Part shown: positions 1-5,866 of the stretch, in pieces
How positions within the stretch are numbered: the stretch's first letter is position 1
Layout of the letters: each line of letters opens with the position of its first letter
Assembly (NCBI GenBank): GCA_028825345.1
Contig: JAPKAJ010000150.1
Span: 1 to 5,866, forward strand
Direction of reading: 5' to 3'
Length of the DNA stretch: 5,866 bases
Source of the DNA: Arenicellales bacterium
GTDB lineage: Bacteria; Pseudomonadota; Gammaproteobacteria; Arenicellales; UBA868
Translations under genes and position numbers: made by a program
Notes under the pieces: generated by a model
Databases searched by the model: none
Told to the model about the DNA's origin: nothing
What the model saw: the letters and a program-made list of their open reading frames with translations, nothing else

Positions 1-21
1 CGCATTTTTGCGGCCGAACTC

Positions 22-40
22 TCTGGCTACAAGTGCCAGA
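22..40 (-). repeat. Inverted repeat near the window edge
   Basis: TCTGGC and GCCAGA form a perfect 6-base-pair stem with a 7-base loop. On the minus strand it is preceded, not followed, by a T run; on the plus strand it is followed by CCTAAAAACC. Its role is unknown and it may be chance or belong to a gene outside the window. Confidence 0.3.
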
Positions 41-83
41 CCTAAAAACCGTTAATTTACAGTCCACTACTTGCGGAAGACTG

Positions 84-116
84 ATCCTGGACCGAAGTGC
101 ACGCTAAAACCAGGAT
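84..116 (-). repeat. Inverted repeat downstream of aapP
   Basis: ATCCTGG and CCAGGAT form a perfect 7-base-pair stem with a 19-base loop, starting 52 bases after the aapP stop. Directly next to it a weaker CAGTC/GACTG pair (60-64 with 79-83) could form a second hairpin, followed some bases later on the minus strand by a TTTTT run (45-49). Together they may act as the end of the aap transcript, but neither is a textbook intrinsic terminator. Confidence 0.4.
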
Positions 117-167
117 GTATTTTAGGCCAACGCCGGGATACTTTTCGTGTCGGGTTTGTCTGTTCTC

Positions 168-947
168 TTAGTGGTGAAGAATCTGACTCAAGAATAGTTT
201 AGTTCGGTCGTGCTCGGGGTTCTCGAAAAATTCGTGAGGTGGTTTTTCCTCAATGATCTCTCCGCCGTCCATGAAGATAACACGGTGCGCAACGGCCGTG
301 GCAAAACCCATCTCATGAGTGACCACCAGCATAGTCATGCCACTTTCGGCGAGTTCGATCATGACATCGAGCACTTCTTTAATCATTTCTGGATCCAGCG
401 CTGAGGTGGGCTCATCGAAGAGCATGATGCGCGGATTCATACATAATGAACGGGCGATTGCGACCCGCTGTTGTTGACCGCCAGATAACTGCCCGGGGTA
501 CTTCAGCGCTTGTTCGGGGATCTTGACACGTTCAAGGTATTGCATCGCGCTTTCTTCTGCCTCGGCGCGGGGCATCTTGCGAACCCAGATAGGCGCGAGG
601 GCGACGTTTTCCAAAACAGTCAGGTGGGGAAACAGGTTGAACTGTTGAAAAACCATGCCGACCTCAGAACGGACGATCTCAATATTTTTGAGGTCCTGTG
701 TAAGTTCGGTGCCATCCACTGTGATCGTACCCTGCTGATGCTCCTCAAGGCGGTTGATGCAGCGAATGAGGGTAGATTTCCCGGATCCCGATGGCCCGCA
801 GATCACGATACGTTCCCCGCGGCGAACCTCAAGGTTGATATTTTTCAGGACGTGGAAATCGTCAAACCACTTATGCATGCCATTGATAGTAATGATCGGC
901 TCGGCTGGCTCGACTGAGTTGTTCTGGGCGTCATCTGGATTGTTCAT
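168..947 (-). CDS. aapP: General L-amino acid ABC transporter ATP-binding protein
   Basis: This is the cytoplasmic ATPase that powers uptake through AapQ/AapM and is expected to work as a homodimer. It has 259 residues, the normal size for AapP, GlnQ and HisP relatives. All catalytic motifs are intact: Walker A GPSGSGKS (51-58), Q-loop in VFQQF (99-103), ABC signature LSGGQ (154-158), Walker B IMLFDEP (174-180, with D178 and catalytic E179), D-loop SALD (182-185) and H-loop H211 (VVTHEMGFA). The polar amino acid subfamily is marked by INRLEEHQQG (64-73) and FNLFPHLTVLENV (103-115). The C-terminal IEEKPPHEFFENPEHDRTKLFLSQIL is the usual tail of this subfamily. The first 17 residues are a polar extension, as in many AapP proteins. 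It is the last gene of the operon and ends in TAA at 170-168. By sequence alone GlnQ is close; the neighbouring aapM and aapQ decide the name. Confidence 0.96.
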   Translation of the reverse strand: MNNPDDAQNNSVEPAEPIITINGMHKWFDDFHVLKNINLEVRRGERIVICGPSGSGKSTLIRCINRLEEHQQGTITVDGTELTQDLKNIEIVRSEVGMVFQQFNLFPHLTVLENVALAPIWVRKMPRAEAEESAMQYLERVKIPEQALKYPGQLSGGQQQRVAIARSLCMNPRIMLFDEPTSALDPEMIKEVLDVMIELAESGMTMLVVTHEMGFATAVAHRVIFMDGGEIIEEKPPHEFFENPEHDRTKLFLSQILHH

Positions 948-955
948 GATTGCGA

Positions 956-959
956 TCCT
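956..959 (-). promoter_or_regulatory. Ribosome binding site of aapP
   Basis: AGGA lies eight bases before the ATG at 947-945, inside the 23-base gap after aapM. It supports this start over the internal ATG at codon 24. Confidence 0.65.
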
Positions 960-970
960 GTTGGCAGGGA

Positions 971-2104
971 TTATTGGGCGTGCCCGGTCTCCAGTTTTTT
1001 CTCGAGGCTAAGCGAGTAGCGGGCCATACTGAAACAACAAAGGAAGAAGAACAGGGCAATAAAAAGGTATAACTCCGGTGCCAGGCCGAGCCAGTCCGGG
1101 TCGTTTAATCGTGCTCGGCCCAGGCCAAGGATGTCCATCATTCCGATAATCAGTACCAGCACCGAATCCTTGTATAAACCGATAAAGGTGTTGACGATTC
1201 CGGGAATCGATATTTTCAGGGCCTGTGGCAGGATTATCAGCCGATGAGCCTTCCAGTACGTTAAGCCCAGCGAGTCTGCAGCCTCATATTGGCCTGATGA
1301 CAGGCCTTGCAGGCCACCACGTACGACCTCAGCAATATAGGCGGCCGAGAACAGTGTGACCATGATTAACACGCGCATTAACAGGTCGAATGTGGACCCA
1401 GGTGGAAGAAAATAAGTGAGCATGGTCGAGGCAACAAATAAAAGGGTAATCAAGGGGACCCCTCGAATAAACTCAATAAATATCACACAGGCTGCCCGTA
1501 GCGCCGGTAGTTCGGAGCGCCGCCCCAGTGCTAACGCGATACCGAGCGGCAATGAAAAGGTAATCCCGGTGACGCCTATGATCACGGTCAGCAGGATTCC
1601 ACCAAGTTTTTGTGTGCCAACGGGGGTGAGACCAAAGCCGCCGACTATCAACCAGGCGCCGATGAATGGAAAGGCAACCGCAAACCAGAGCCAGTATTTC
1701 TTGCCCGGCAAGTTATCACGCAGCACGCCAACAATGGCAAGCAGTAGCAGTATGAACGCGACATTGACCCGCCACCGTTCAGGCTCAGGATACCAGCCAT
1801 AGATAAAGAGTCTGAAACTCCCACGAATGAAGGCCCAGCAGGCACCCGCTCGCGGCTCATCCATCTGTGCCCAGCAGTCCTTGCGATCAGTGGCACTCCA
1901 GATCGCATCAAAAAGCGCCCAGTTCAATGCAGGGGGTACGATAGACCAGAGAAGCCAGGCAGAAAGCAGGGTCAGGGTGATATTAAGTGGCGAAGAAAGT
2001 AGATTGGCCCGGATCCAGCCGATCGGGCCGGTCGTTCGAACCGGGGGAGGCAGGTCTGGGTGCGCCCCGGGTGCGTAGCCATGTGTTGTATGATTTTGAG
2101 CCAT
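971..2104 (-). CDS. aapM: General L-amino acid ABC transporter permease, AapM/BztC type
   Basis: This is the second channel subunit, partner of AapQ, with 377 residues as usual for AapM. Predicted membrane segments are at about 41-61, 112-130, 137-157, 168-192, 201-230, 244-264 and 344-362. The segment between the first two carries a cysteine- and tryptophan-rich block, CWAQMDEPRAGACWAF (77-92) and then IYGWYPEPERWRVN (101-114), which is diagnostic of AapM compared with other permeases. The C-terminal half is the transporter domain: GITFSLPLGIALALGR (180-195), FIEFIRGVPLIT (209-220), and the EAA loop SSGQYEAADSLGL with LPQALKI (269-298). The N-terminal 25 residues are polar and proline-rich and probably cytoplasmic. 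The ATG lies 12 bases after the aapQ stop. The best Shine-Dalgarno candidate is a weak AGAAGA (2118-2113) that overlaps that stop, so translation is probably coupled to aapQ. It ends in TAA at 973-971. Confidence 0.95.
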   Translation of the reverse strand: MAQNHTTHGYAPGAHPDLPPPVRTTGPIGWIRANLLSSPLNITLTLLSAWLLWSIVPPALNWALFDAIWSATDRKDCWAQMDEPRAGACWAFIRGSFRLFIYGWYPEPERWRVNVAFILLLLAIVGVLRDNLPGKKYWLWFAVAFPFIGAWLIVGGFGLTPVGTQKLGGILLTVIIGVTGITFSLPLGIALALGRRSELPALRAACVIFIEFIRGVPLITLLFVASTMLTYFLPPGSTFDLLMRVLIMVTLFSAAYIAEVVRGGLQGLSSGQYEAADSLGLTYWKAHRLIILPQALKISIPGIVNTFIGLYKDSVLVLIIGMMDILGLGRARLNDPDWLGLAPELYLFIALFFFLCCFSMARYSLSLEKKLETGHAQ

Positions 2105-2116
2105 TACCGGAGTCTT

Positions 2117-3355
2117 CTACCGTTCAGTAAGCTTGATGCGATGATTGAACCAGTTCATGAAACTGGAGATAGCGAGGGAGATCACCAGATAAACGCCCAT
2201 GACGATCATCATGGTTTCCATTTCTTTACCGGTCTGCATCAGGCTGATACCACCGATAGTAGCTGTGATATCCATGTAGCCAATCGCGATAGCGAGGGAC
2301 GAGTTTTTGGTCAGGTTTAGATACTGACTGCAAAGTGGGGGCACGATTACGCGCAACGCCTGTGGGATGATAACCAATTGCAGAGTACGGTTGTTTTGCA
2401 GTCCTAGCGCGTGGGCCGCCTCACTCTGGCCGCGACTGATAGCGAGTATCCCGGCACGCACGATCTCAGAAATAAAACAGGCTGTGTAGTAGGAGAGCGC
2501 CAGGCAAAGCGCTAGAAACTCTGGCTTGATTGCCATGCCACCTTTGAAATTAAAGCCCTTGAGCGCCGGGATGTCCCAAGATAAGGGCATACCGGCCGTA
2601 AGGAAGGCGATACCCGGCAGAGCGATAATGATAGCTGTCGAGATCCAGAAAACCGGATAGGCTTTTCCTGTTCGATCTTGAACCTGCTTTGCCCAGCGCT
2701 TAAACCCCACAGCAATCACGATTGCGAGAATGATCACGATACCAACCATGCCGGCGCCAGGCTCGAAAACCGGCGACGGTGTATAGAAGCCTCTATTTGA
2801 CAAAAAGAAAGCGCCTGCGCCGACATCAATGGCTTTTTTGGCCGGAGGTAGCAGGGTCACCACTAGAGCATAGAAGGCAAGGATGTGAATCAGCACTGGA
2901 ACATTGCGCATGAACTCGACAAAAACGTACGAGATTCTGCTGACCAACCAGTTGCTGGAAAGGCGCATTATGCCGAGCGTGAATCCGAGAACGGACGCGA
3001 GAATGCAGCCACATACTGCAACCAGCAGCGTATTCAGTAAGCCCACCACTGCAGCTCGCAGATGGGTCGACTGATTGGTGTATTCAATAAACGGTGAGAA
3101 GCCGATGTCGTAAGCTGCGGGCCAACTTAGGAAGGCGAAACTGAATTCCTTGCCTACCTCAGCAAGGTTGACCACCACATTGCGGGCAATCGCCGCTATC
3201 AGTGCAAACAGCACCACCATAGTGACAATCTGGATAATGACGCCGCGGGACCCCTCGTTACGCCACAGGCGAAGAAAAATATTGGGGGTGTTGGGAGAGG
3301 CTTGTACCATTACTGCGTGGGGCGGTGAATTATCAAACGGCGTAACCGGTTGCAC
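2117..3355 (-). CDS. aapQ: General L-amino acid ABC transporter permease, AapQ/BztB type
   Basis: This is one of two inner-membrane subunits that form the amino acid channel; it belongs to the HisM/GlnP-type permease family. It has 412 residues from the GTG at 3355, near the 400 typical for AapQ. Hydrophobic segments lie at about 39-59, 102-130, 140-170, 202-217, 235-256, 280-305 and 381-402. The long stretch between the early and late membrane segments (about 171-280) is characteristic of AapQ compared with short HisQ-like permeases. The cytoplasmic EAA loop that docks on the ATPase is seen at 306-335 (SRGQSEAAHALGL, then IIPQALR). Other permease motifs are LLNTLLVA (106-113) and FVEFMRNVPVLI (145-156). 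The start is uncertain. An AGGAG at 3359-3355 overlaps the GTG itself and is too close to serve it, and the next in-frame ATG (3310, residue 16, giving 397 residues) lacks a Shine-Dalgarno sequence. It ends in TAG at 2119-2117, 12 bases before aapM. Confidence 0.94.
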   Translation of the reverse strand: MQPVTPFDNSPPHAVMVQASPNTPNIFLRLWRNEGSRGVIIQIVTMVVLFALIAAIARNVVVNLAEVGKEFSFAFLSWPAAYDIGFSPFIEYTNQSTHLRAAVVGLLNTLLVAVCGCILASVLGFTLGIMRLSSNWLVSRISYVFVEFMRNVPVLIHILAFYALVVTLLPPAKKAIDVGAGAFFLSNRGFYTPSPVFEPGAGMVGIVIILAIVIAVGFKRWAKQVQDRTGKAYPVFWISTAIIIALPGIAFLTAGMPLSWDIPALKGFNFKGGMAIKPEFLALCLALSYYTACFISEIVRAGILAISRGQSEAAHALGLQNNRTLQLVIIPQALRVIVPPLCSQYLNLTKNSSLAIAIGYMDITATIGGISLMQTGKEMETMMIVMGVYLVISLAISSFMNWFNHRIKLTER

Positions 3356-3359
3356 TCCT

Positions 3360-3398
3360 AAAAAGATAACGCCGGGGATCCAGTGGGACCCCCGGCGT
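3360..3398 (-). terminator. Hairpin with U-rich tail between aapJ and aapQ (likely partial terminator/attenuator)
   Basis: On the minus strand, ACGCCGGGG (3398-3390) pairs with CCCCGGCGT (3377-3369). The stem continues inward through one G-U and three Watson-Crick pairs to a CACT loop, about 13 pairs in all. It is followed by UUAUCUUUUU, ending at 3360. The hairpin starts 33 bases after the aapJ stop. Such structures after binding-protein genes are known to stop part of transcription or protect the upstream mRNA, so binding protein outnumbers the permeases; that role is inferred here. The U run is broken by AUC, which suits incomplete termination, and aapQMP show no other obvious promoter. 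Confidence 0.8.
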
Positions 3399-3431
3399 CA
3401 ACCTACAACTAGTACAGCTTGGAATTGGCGT

Positions 3432-4451
3432 TTAACGGAACGGAGGCGAGTAGATCAAGCCGCCGTCTGTCCAAAGCGCGTTAAGACCGCGGGCGATGCC
3501 AAGCGGGGTGTTAACACCGATATTACGCTCAAAGATTTCGCCGTAGTTACCGATCTGCTTGATGATCTGGTAAGCCCAGTCATTGGACAGGCCGAGTTCC
3601 GAGCCTTGGCTTCCATCCACGCCCAGCAGACGACGGACTTCAGGGTTATTGGAACCTTTTTGCTCATCTACGTTAGCGCTGGTGACGCCGAGCTCTTCAG
3701 CCGTGATCGTGGCGTTCAGGACCCAAGTGATAATGTCAGACCACTGGTCGTCACCATGACGGGTTGCGGGGCCTAGGGGCTCCTTAGAGATGATCTCAGG
3801 AAGCACCATGTGTGCGTCAGGATCGGGCAGGGCAGAACGAGTGGACGCAAGGCCAGACGCATCTGTGGTGTATACGTCGCAACGATCACCCTCGTAGTTC
3901 TGACGGGCTTCATCGTTGGTCTCGATAGTGACCGGCTCGTAGTCCATTCCGTTAGAGGAGAAGTAGTCAGCCAGGTTCAACTCAGTGGTGGTGCCCGTCT
4001 GGATGCAGACTGATGCGCCATTAAGCTCTTTAGCACTACTAATGCCCAGGCTCTTTTTAACCATAAAGCCCTGGCCATCGTAGTAGTTGATACCATGGAA
4101 GCGAAGTTTTACACCAACATCACGAGAAAAGGTGACGGTGGTGTTGCGCCAGAGGACATCGCCTTCGCCAGCATTGAGTTTAGTGAATCGAGTTTTGCCA
4201 GTGGAGGTTACTGCCTCGATCTTGCCAGCGTCGCCGAGTACGGCTGCGGCAGTTGCGCGGCAAAAATCGACATCAAAGCCGCCCCAGACACCGTTGGCGT
4301 CGGGTTGGGCAAAACCGGCGATACCGGTGCTGACCACGCAGCGTAGTACGCCGCGGGATTGAACATCTTCCAAGGTGCCAGCCTGTGCGGTGCCGGTGAC
4401 GCCAAGCGTCAGGACAGCAGCCGCCAGTACGGCAGTCATTTTCTGTTTCAT
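3432..4451 (-). CDS. aapJ: Periplasmic general L-amino acid-binding protein of an ABC transporter
   Basis: This is the substrate-binding protein that captures amino acids in the periplasm and delivers them to the AapQ/AapM channel. It has 339 residues, the usual length of AapJ/BztA proteins. Residues 1-24 are a clear Sec signal peptide (MKQKM, a hydrophobic stretch, then the cleavage motif AQA before G25), so the mature protein is about 315 residues and is not a lipoprotein. Recognisable family blocks are GFDVDFCRATAAAVLGD (58-74), WRNTTVTFSRD (101-111), VCIQTGTTTELNLADYF (148-164), RCDVYTTDASGL (190-201), LPEIISKEPLGPA (217-229), GDDQW (233-237) and the C-terminal GVNTPLGIARGLNALW (312-327) and PPFR. 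Four cysteines (C38, C64, C149, C191) may form disulfides, which is inference. The start is set by the Shine-Dalgarno sequence and the signal peptide; the stop is TAA at 3434-3432. Related Aap and Bzt systems take up a range of L-amino acids including glutamate, glutamine and aspartate; exact specificity cannot be read here. Confidence 0.95.
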   Translation of the reverse strand: MKQKMTAVLAAAVLTLGVTGTAQAGTLEDVQSRGVLRCVVSTGIAGFAQPDANGVWGGFDVDFCRATAAAVLGDAGKIEAVTSTGKTRFTKLNAGEGDVLWRNTTVTFSRDVGVKLRFHGINYYDGQGFMVKKSLGISSAKELNGASVCIQTGTTTELNLADYFSSNGMDYEPVTIETNDEARQNYEGDRCDVYTTDASGLASTRSALPDPDAHMVLPEIISKEPLGPATRHGDDQWSDIITWVLNATITAEELGVTSANVDEQKGSNNPEVRRLLGVDGSQGSELGLSNDWAYQIIKQIGNYGEIFERNIGVNTPLGIARGLNALWTDGGLIYSPPFR

Positions 4452-4457
4452 TATGAT

Positions 4458-4463
4458 TCCTCT
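4458..4463 (-). promoter_or_regulatory. Ribosome binding site of aapJ
   Basis: AGAGGA lies six bases before the ATG at 4451-4449. It fixes the start of aapJ at this ATG rather than at an upstream in-frame GTG (4532), and the signal peptide begins exactly here. Confidence 0.8.
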
Positions 4464-4490
4464 CTCACTTGGTGAATAACAGTTGTTTAT

Positions 4491-4552
4491 CGCTTGCGTC
4501 ATTCCGCCTATTGGCGCACGAGCGCCAATCACGAAGCCTCAAACCGCAAGCG
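4491..4552 (-). promoter_or_regulatory. Nested inverted repeat in the aapJ upstream region
   Basis: An inner perfect palindrome (4510-4529) has 8-base arms ATTGGCGC/GCGCCAAT around a 4-base loop. It sits inside an outer pair of perfect 8-base arms, CGCTTGCG (4491-4498) and CGCAAGCG (4545-4552). The whole unit spans 62 bases and ends 39 bases before the aapJ start codon. No T run follows on either strand, so it is not a canonical intrinsic terminator. It could be an operator for a dimeric regulator, a folded 5' leader of the aapJ mRNA, or a structure that stabilises the lipA 3' end. The base pairing is seen directly; the role is inferred. No convincing sigma-70 or sigma-54 promoter was found by eye in 4452-4635. 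Confidence 0.5.
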
Positions 4553-4609
4553 TTACTCGAACTTTAACCCGAATCCATACTGGTTTTCTACAGTTTTTTC
4601 GTTTTCCGG

Positions 4610-4635
4610 GCCAGGTCCGACGGTTGCCGCCTGGC
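4610..4635 (-). repeat. Short inverted repeat just after the lipA stop
   Basis: GCCAGG and CCTGGC form a perfect 6-base-pair stem around a 14-base loop, starting directly after the lipA TAA. On the transcribed (minus) strand it is followed by an A-rich stretch (AAAACGAAAAAAC), not by a T run, so it does not look like an intrinsic terminator of lipA. It may add some 3' end protection or be chance. Confidence 0.35.
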
Positions 4636-5595
4636 TTATAGAGACCGGGGTTGGCGCGTCGCAGCGTCGTAATGTTGCTGGTCGGCGTGGTAAGACGACC
4701 GAACCATAGGCCCTGACGCCACATGTTTAAACCCCATTTCCTGACCTATGGCCGCCAGGCGTTCAAATTCGATTGGCTCAACGTAGCGTTCGACAGGAAG
4801 ATGATGGCGGGTAGGCTGAAGATACTGACCTATGGTAAGCCGTTGCACATAATGCGAGCGTAGGTCTTCCATCACTGCCTCAACCTCTTCGATACCCTCG
4901 CCCAGGCCCAGCATTAAGCCGGATTTCGTCGGCACCTGCGGGCACCGCTCAGCAAAGGATTTCAGCAGATCCAGCGAGTGCTGATAGTCGGCGCCGGGCC
5001 GTACCCGTCGGTAGAGTCTCGGCACGGTCTCCAGATTATGATTGAATACATCGGGCGGGCTGGCGGTCAATATCGCCAGAGCTTTATCGATCCGGGCACG
5101 AAAGTCGGGGGTGAGGACTTCGATTTGCAACTGTGGACTGGCCGCACGCAGGGCTGATATGCAATCGACAAAGTGGGCGGCGCCACCGTCACGAAGATCG
5201 TCCCGGTCAACCGAGGTGACAACGACATAACGCAGACCCATCTGCCGAACCGTGTTGGCCAGTCGTTCGGGTTCGTCCAGGTCTGGCGGCTGGGGGCGAC
5301 CATGGGCAACATCACAAAAGGGACAGCGTCGGGTGCAGACATCTCCCAGGATCATAAACGTCGCTGTGCCGCCACCGAAACACTCGCCGAGGTTTGGGCA
5401 ACTGGCTTCCTCGCACACCGTGTTAAGCCCTTGCTCACGTAATACTTTTTTCAGCCGCGCCACCTCAGGCGTTCCCGGGAAACGGGCTCGAATCCAGGGC
5501 GGTTTGCGCAGGCGTTGTTCGCGTTCGGTCGGCGCAAACTTGACTGGCACCCGGGCAACCTTTTGCGCTGCGTTATCTTCGCCGTATCTACTCAC
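4636..5595 (-). CDS. lipA: Lipoyl synthase (radical SAM enzyme)
   Basis: LipA inserts two sulfur atoms into octanoyl groups bound to GcvH and to 2-oxoacid dehydrogenase E2 subunits, giving lipoyl. Numbered from the GTG at 5595 the protein has 319 residues, close to E. coli LipA (321). It carries the LipA-specific CX4CX5C cluster (C61, C66, C72) that holds the auxiliary, sacrificial 4Fe-4S cluster, and the radical SAM CX3CX2C (C87, C91, C94). Other family blocks are SVDRDDLRDGG (128-138), PPDVFNHNLE (180-189), RVRPGADY (197-204), TKSGLM-GLGE (223-233), QYLQP-RHHLPV (257-268) and the C-terminal RSSYHAD (299-305), whose RSSY binds the auxiliary cluster. A farther GTG at 5643 would add 16 residues and overlap gcvP by 52 bases. 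I prefer 5595 because it makes a GTGA overlap with the gcvP stop and gives the family length, although only a weak purine run (CAAGAG) lies upstream. It ends with TAA at 4638-4636. Confidence 0.96.
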   Translation of the reverse strand: MSRYGEDNAAQKVARVPVKFAPTEREQRLRKPPWIRARFPGTPEVARLKKVLREQGLNTVCEEASCPNLGECFGGGTATFMILGDVCTRRCPFCDVAHGRPQPPDLDEPERLANTVRQMGLRYVVVTSVDRDDLRDGGAAHFVDCISALRAASPQLQIEVLTPDFRARIDKALAILTASPPDVFNHNLETVPRLYRRVRPGADYQHSLDLLKSFAERCPQVPTKSGLMLGLGEGIEEVEAVMEDLRSHYVQRLTIGQYLQPTRHHLPVERYVEPIEFERLAAIGQEMGFKHVASGPMVRSSYHADQQHYDAATRQPRSL

Positions 5596-5866
5596 GCTAC
5601 GGATCGCTCTTGGTCGTAGTGCTCGATCGGTGGACAGGTGCACACCAGCGCTTTATCTCCATACACATTATCGACCCGGCCAACAGGGGGCCAGTATTTT
5701 TCGCGCCGAGTGGCTGGAGACGGAAAGAATGCGGCCTCAAGGCTGTAGGGCAAATCCCAATTTCCTTGAGTCAGCAGGCGCATTGAGTGTGGCGCGTTTT
5801 TTAGCAGATTGTTGTCTCGGCCCTGCTTGCCAGACTCGACGTCGGCAATTTCGGCCCGGATTAAAA
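5592..5866 (-). CDS. gcvP: Glycine dehydrogenase (decarboxylating), P protein of the glycine cleavage system, C-terminal part only
   Basis: This is the last 90 codons of gcvP, open from the window edge to a TGA at 5594-5592; the start lies outside the window. The P protein is a pyridoxal-phosphate enzyme that decarboxylates glycine and passes the aminomethyl group to the lipoyl arm of GcvH. The piece shows the conserved C-terminal segment of the family: LLKNAPHS (NPLxNAPHT in relatives), WDLPYSLEAAFFPSP (W-x-x-PYSRE-x-A-x-FP), KYWPPVGRVDNVYGD and CTCPPIEHY (CSC-PIS-Y in E. coli). The PLP lysine and the N-terminal half are not in view, so it cannot be told whether this is the usual single chain of about 950 residues or a separate C-terminal subunit. 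A methionine codon at 5783 falls inside this conserved stretch and is not a start. The stop overlaps the lipA start by four bases. The identification is firm from the motifs. Confidence 0.95.
   Translation of the reverse strand, partial: LIRAEIADVESGKQGRDNNLLKNAPHSMRLLTQGNWDLPYSLEAAFFPSPATRREKYWPPVGRVDNVYGDKALVCTCPPIEHYDQERSVA

Noticed and set aside
1..45. Plus-strand C-terminal peptide of a convergent gene (RIFAAELSGYKCQT then stop)
   Set aside because: Only 14 codons are visible, the other plus frames are also open here, and there is no recognisable motif, so no gene can be supported.
1..100. Possible tRNA-like stem at the window edge
   Set aside because: One arm-like stem is present but there is no acceptor stem, no T-arm GTTCRA consensus with a matching stem and no anticodon arm.
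3150..3776. Plus-strand open frame of 208 codons
   Set aside because: It runs antisense across the aapQ start and the 3' half of aapJ, spans the hairpin, and its protein resembles no family; the minus-strand proteins here are clearly conserved.
4452..4532. In-frame GTG upstream extension of aapJ (27 extra codons)
   Set aside because: It would place polar residues ahead of an evident signal peptide and begins in the nested repeat; the ATG at 4451 has a well-spaced AGAGGA.
4591..4635. Intrinsic terminator at the T run (4594-4599) and hairpin (4610-4635)
   Set aside because: For the minus-strand transcript the run reads as A, and for the plus strand the T run comes before the hairpin; neither direction has the terminator order.
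5596..5643. Longer lipA start at the GTG at 5643
   Set aside because: It overlaps 52 bases of conserved gcvP coding sequence and exceeds the usual LipA length; the GTG at 5595 gives a stop/start overlap and 319 residues.
5592..5783. Separate 63-codon small gene upstream of lipA
   Set aside because: The frame stays open to the window edge and the residues match the conserved GcvP C-terminus, so it is the tail of gcvP.

Overview
The window is a compact block of six genes, all read from the minus strand, so transcription runs from high to low coordinates. In that order they are the 3' end of gcvP (glycine cleavage P protein), lipA (lipoyl synthase), and a complete four-gene ABC uptake operon for amino acids in the standard order aapJ-aapQ-aapM-aapP (binding protein, two permeases, ATPase). 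The plus strand carries no gene I can support.

The organism is most likely a gammaproteobacterium. The LipA protein has gamma-type signatures (CEEASCPNLGECF, CTRRCPFCDVAHGRP, LRYVVVTSVDRDDLRDGG) rather than the alphaproteobacterial pattern. AapJQMP transporters are best known from alphaproteobacteria but are also found in gammaproteobacteria. GC content looks moderate (mid-50s by eye, not counted). Species cannot be named from this window.

Layout: positions 5592-5866 hold the last 90 codons of gcvP. lipA (5595-4636) follows with a 4-base GTGA stop/start overlap, which joins a lipoate-dependent enzyme system to the enzyme that makes its cofactor. Positions 4452-4635 are a 184-base gap with a nested inverted repeat and no clear terminator or promoter. 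aapJ occupies 4451-3432. A 76-base gap then holds a strong hairpin followed by a U-rich stretch. This is the expected place for an attenuator that makes binding protein in excess over the membrane parts. aapQ (3355-2117), aapM (2104-971) and aapP (947-168) follow with gaps of only 12 and 23 bases. Positions 1-167 downstream of aapP hold three small inverted repeats and no gene I can support.

Together the genes cover glycine catabolism with cofactor synthesis, and high-affinity uptake of L-amino acids. All the proteins are recognisable and intact apart from gcvP, which the window edge cuts. I see no mobile element, CRISPR array, RNA gene or undescribed multi-gene system. The points worth a second look are regulatory: the aapJ-aapQ hairpin and the odd start of aapQ, the nested repeat before aapJ, and the gcvP-lipA coupling.
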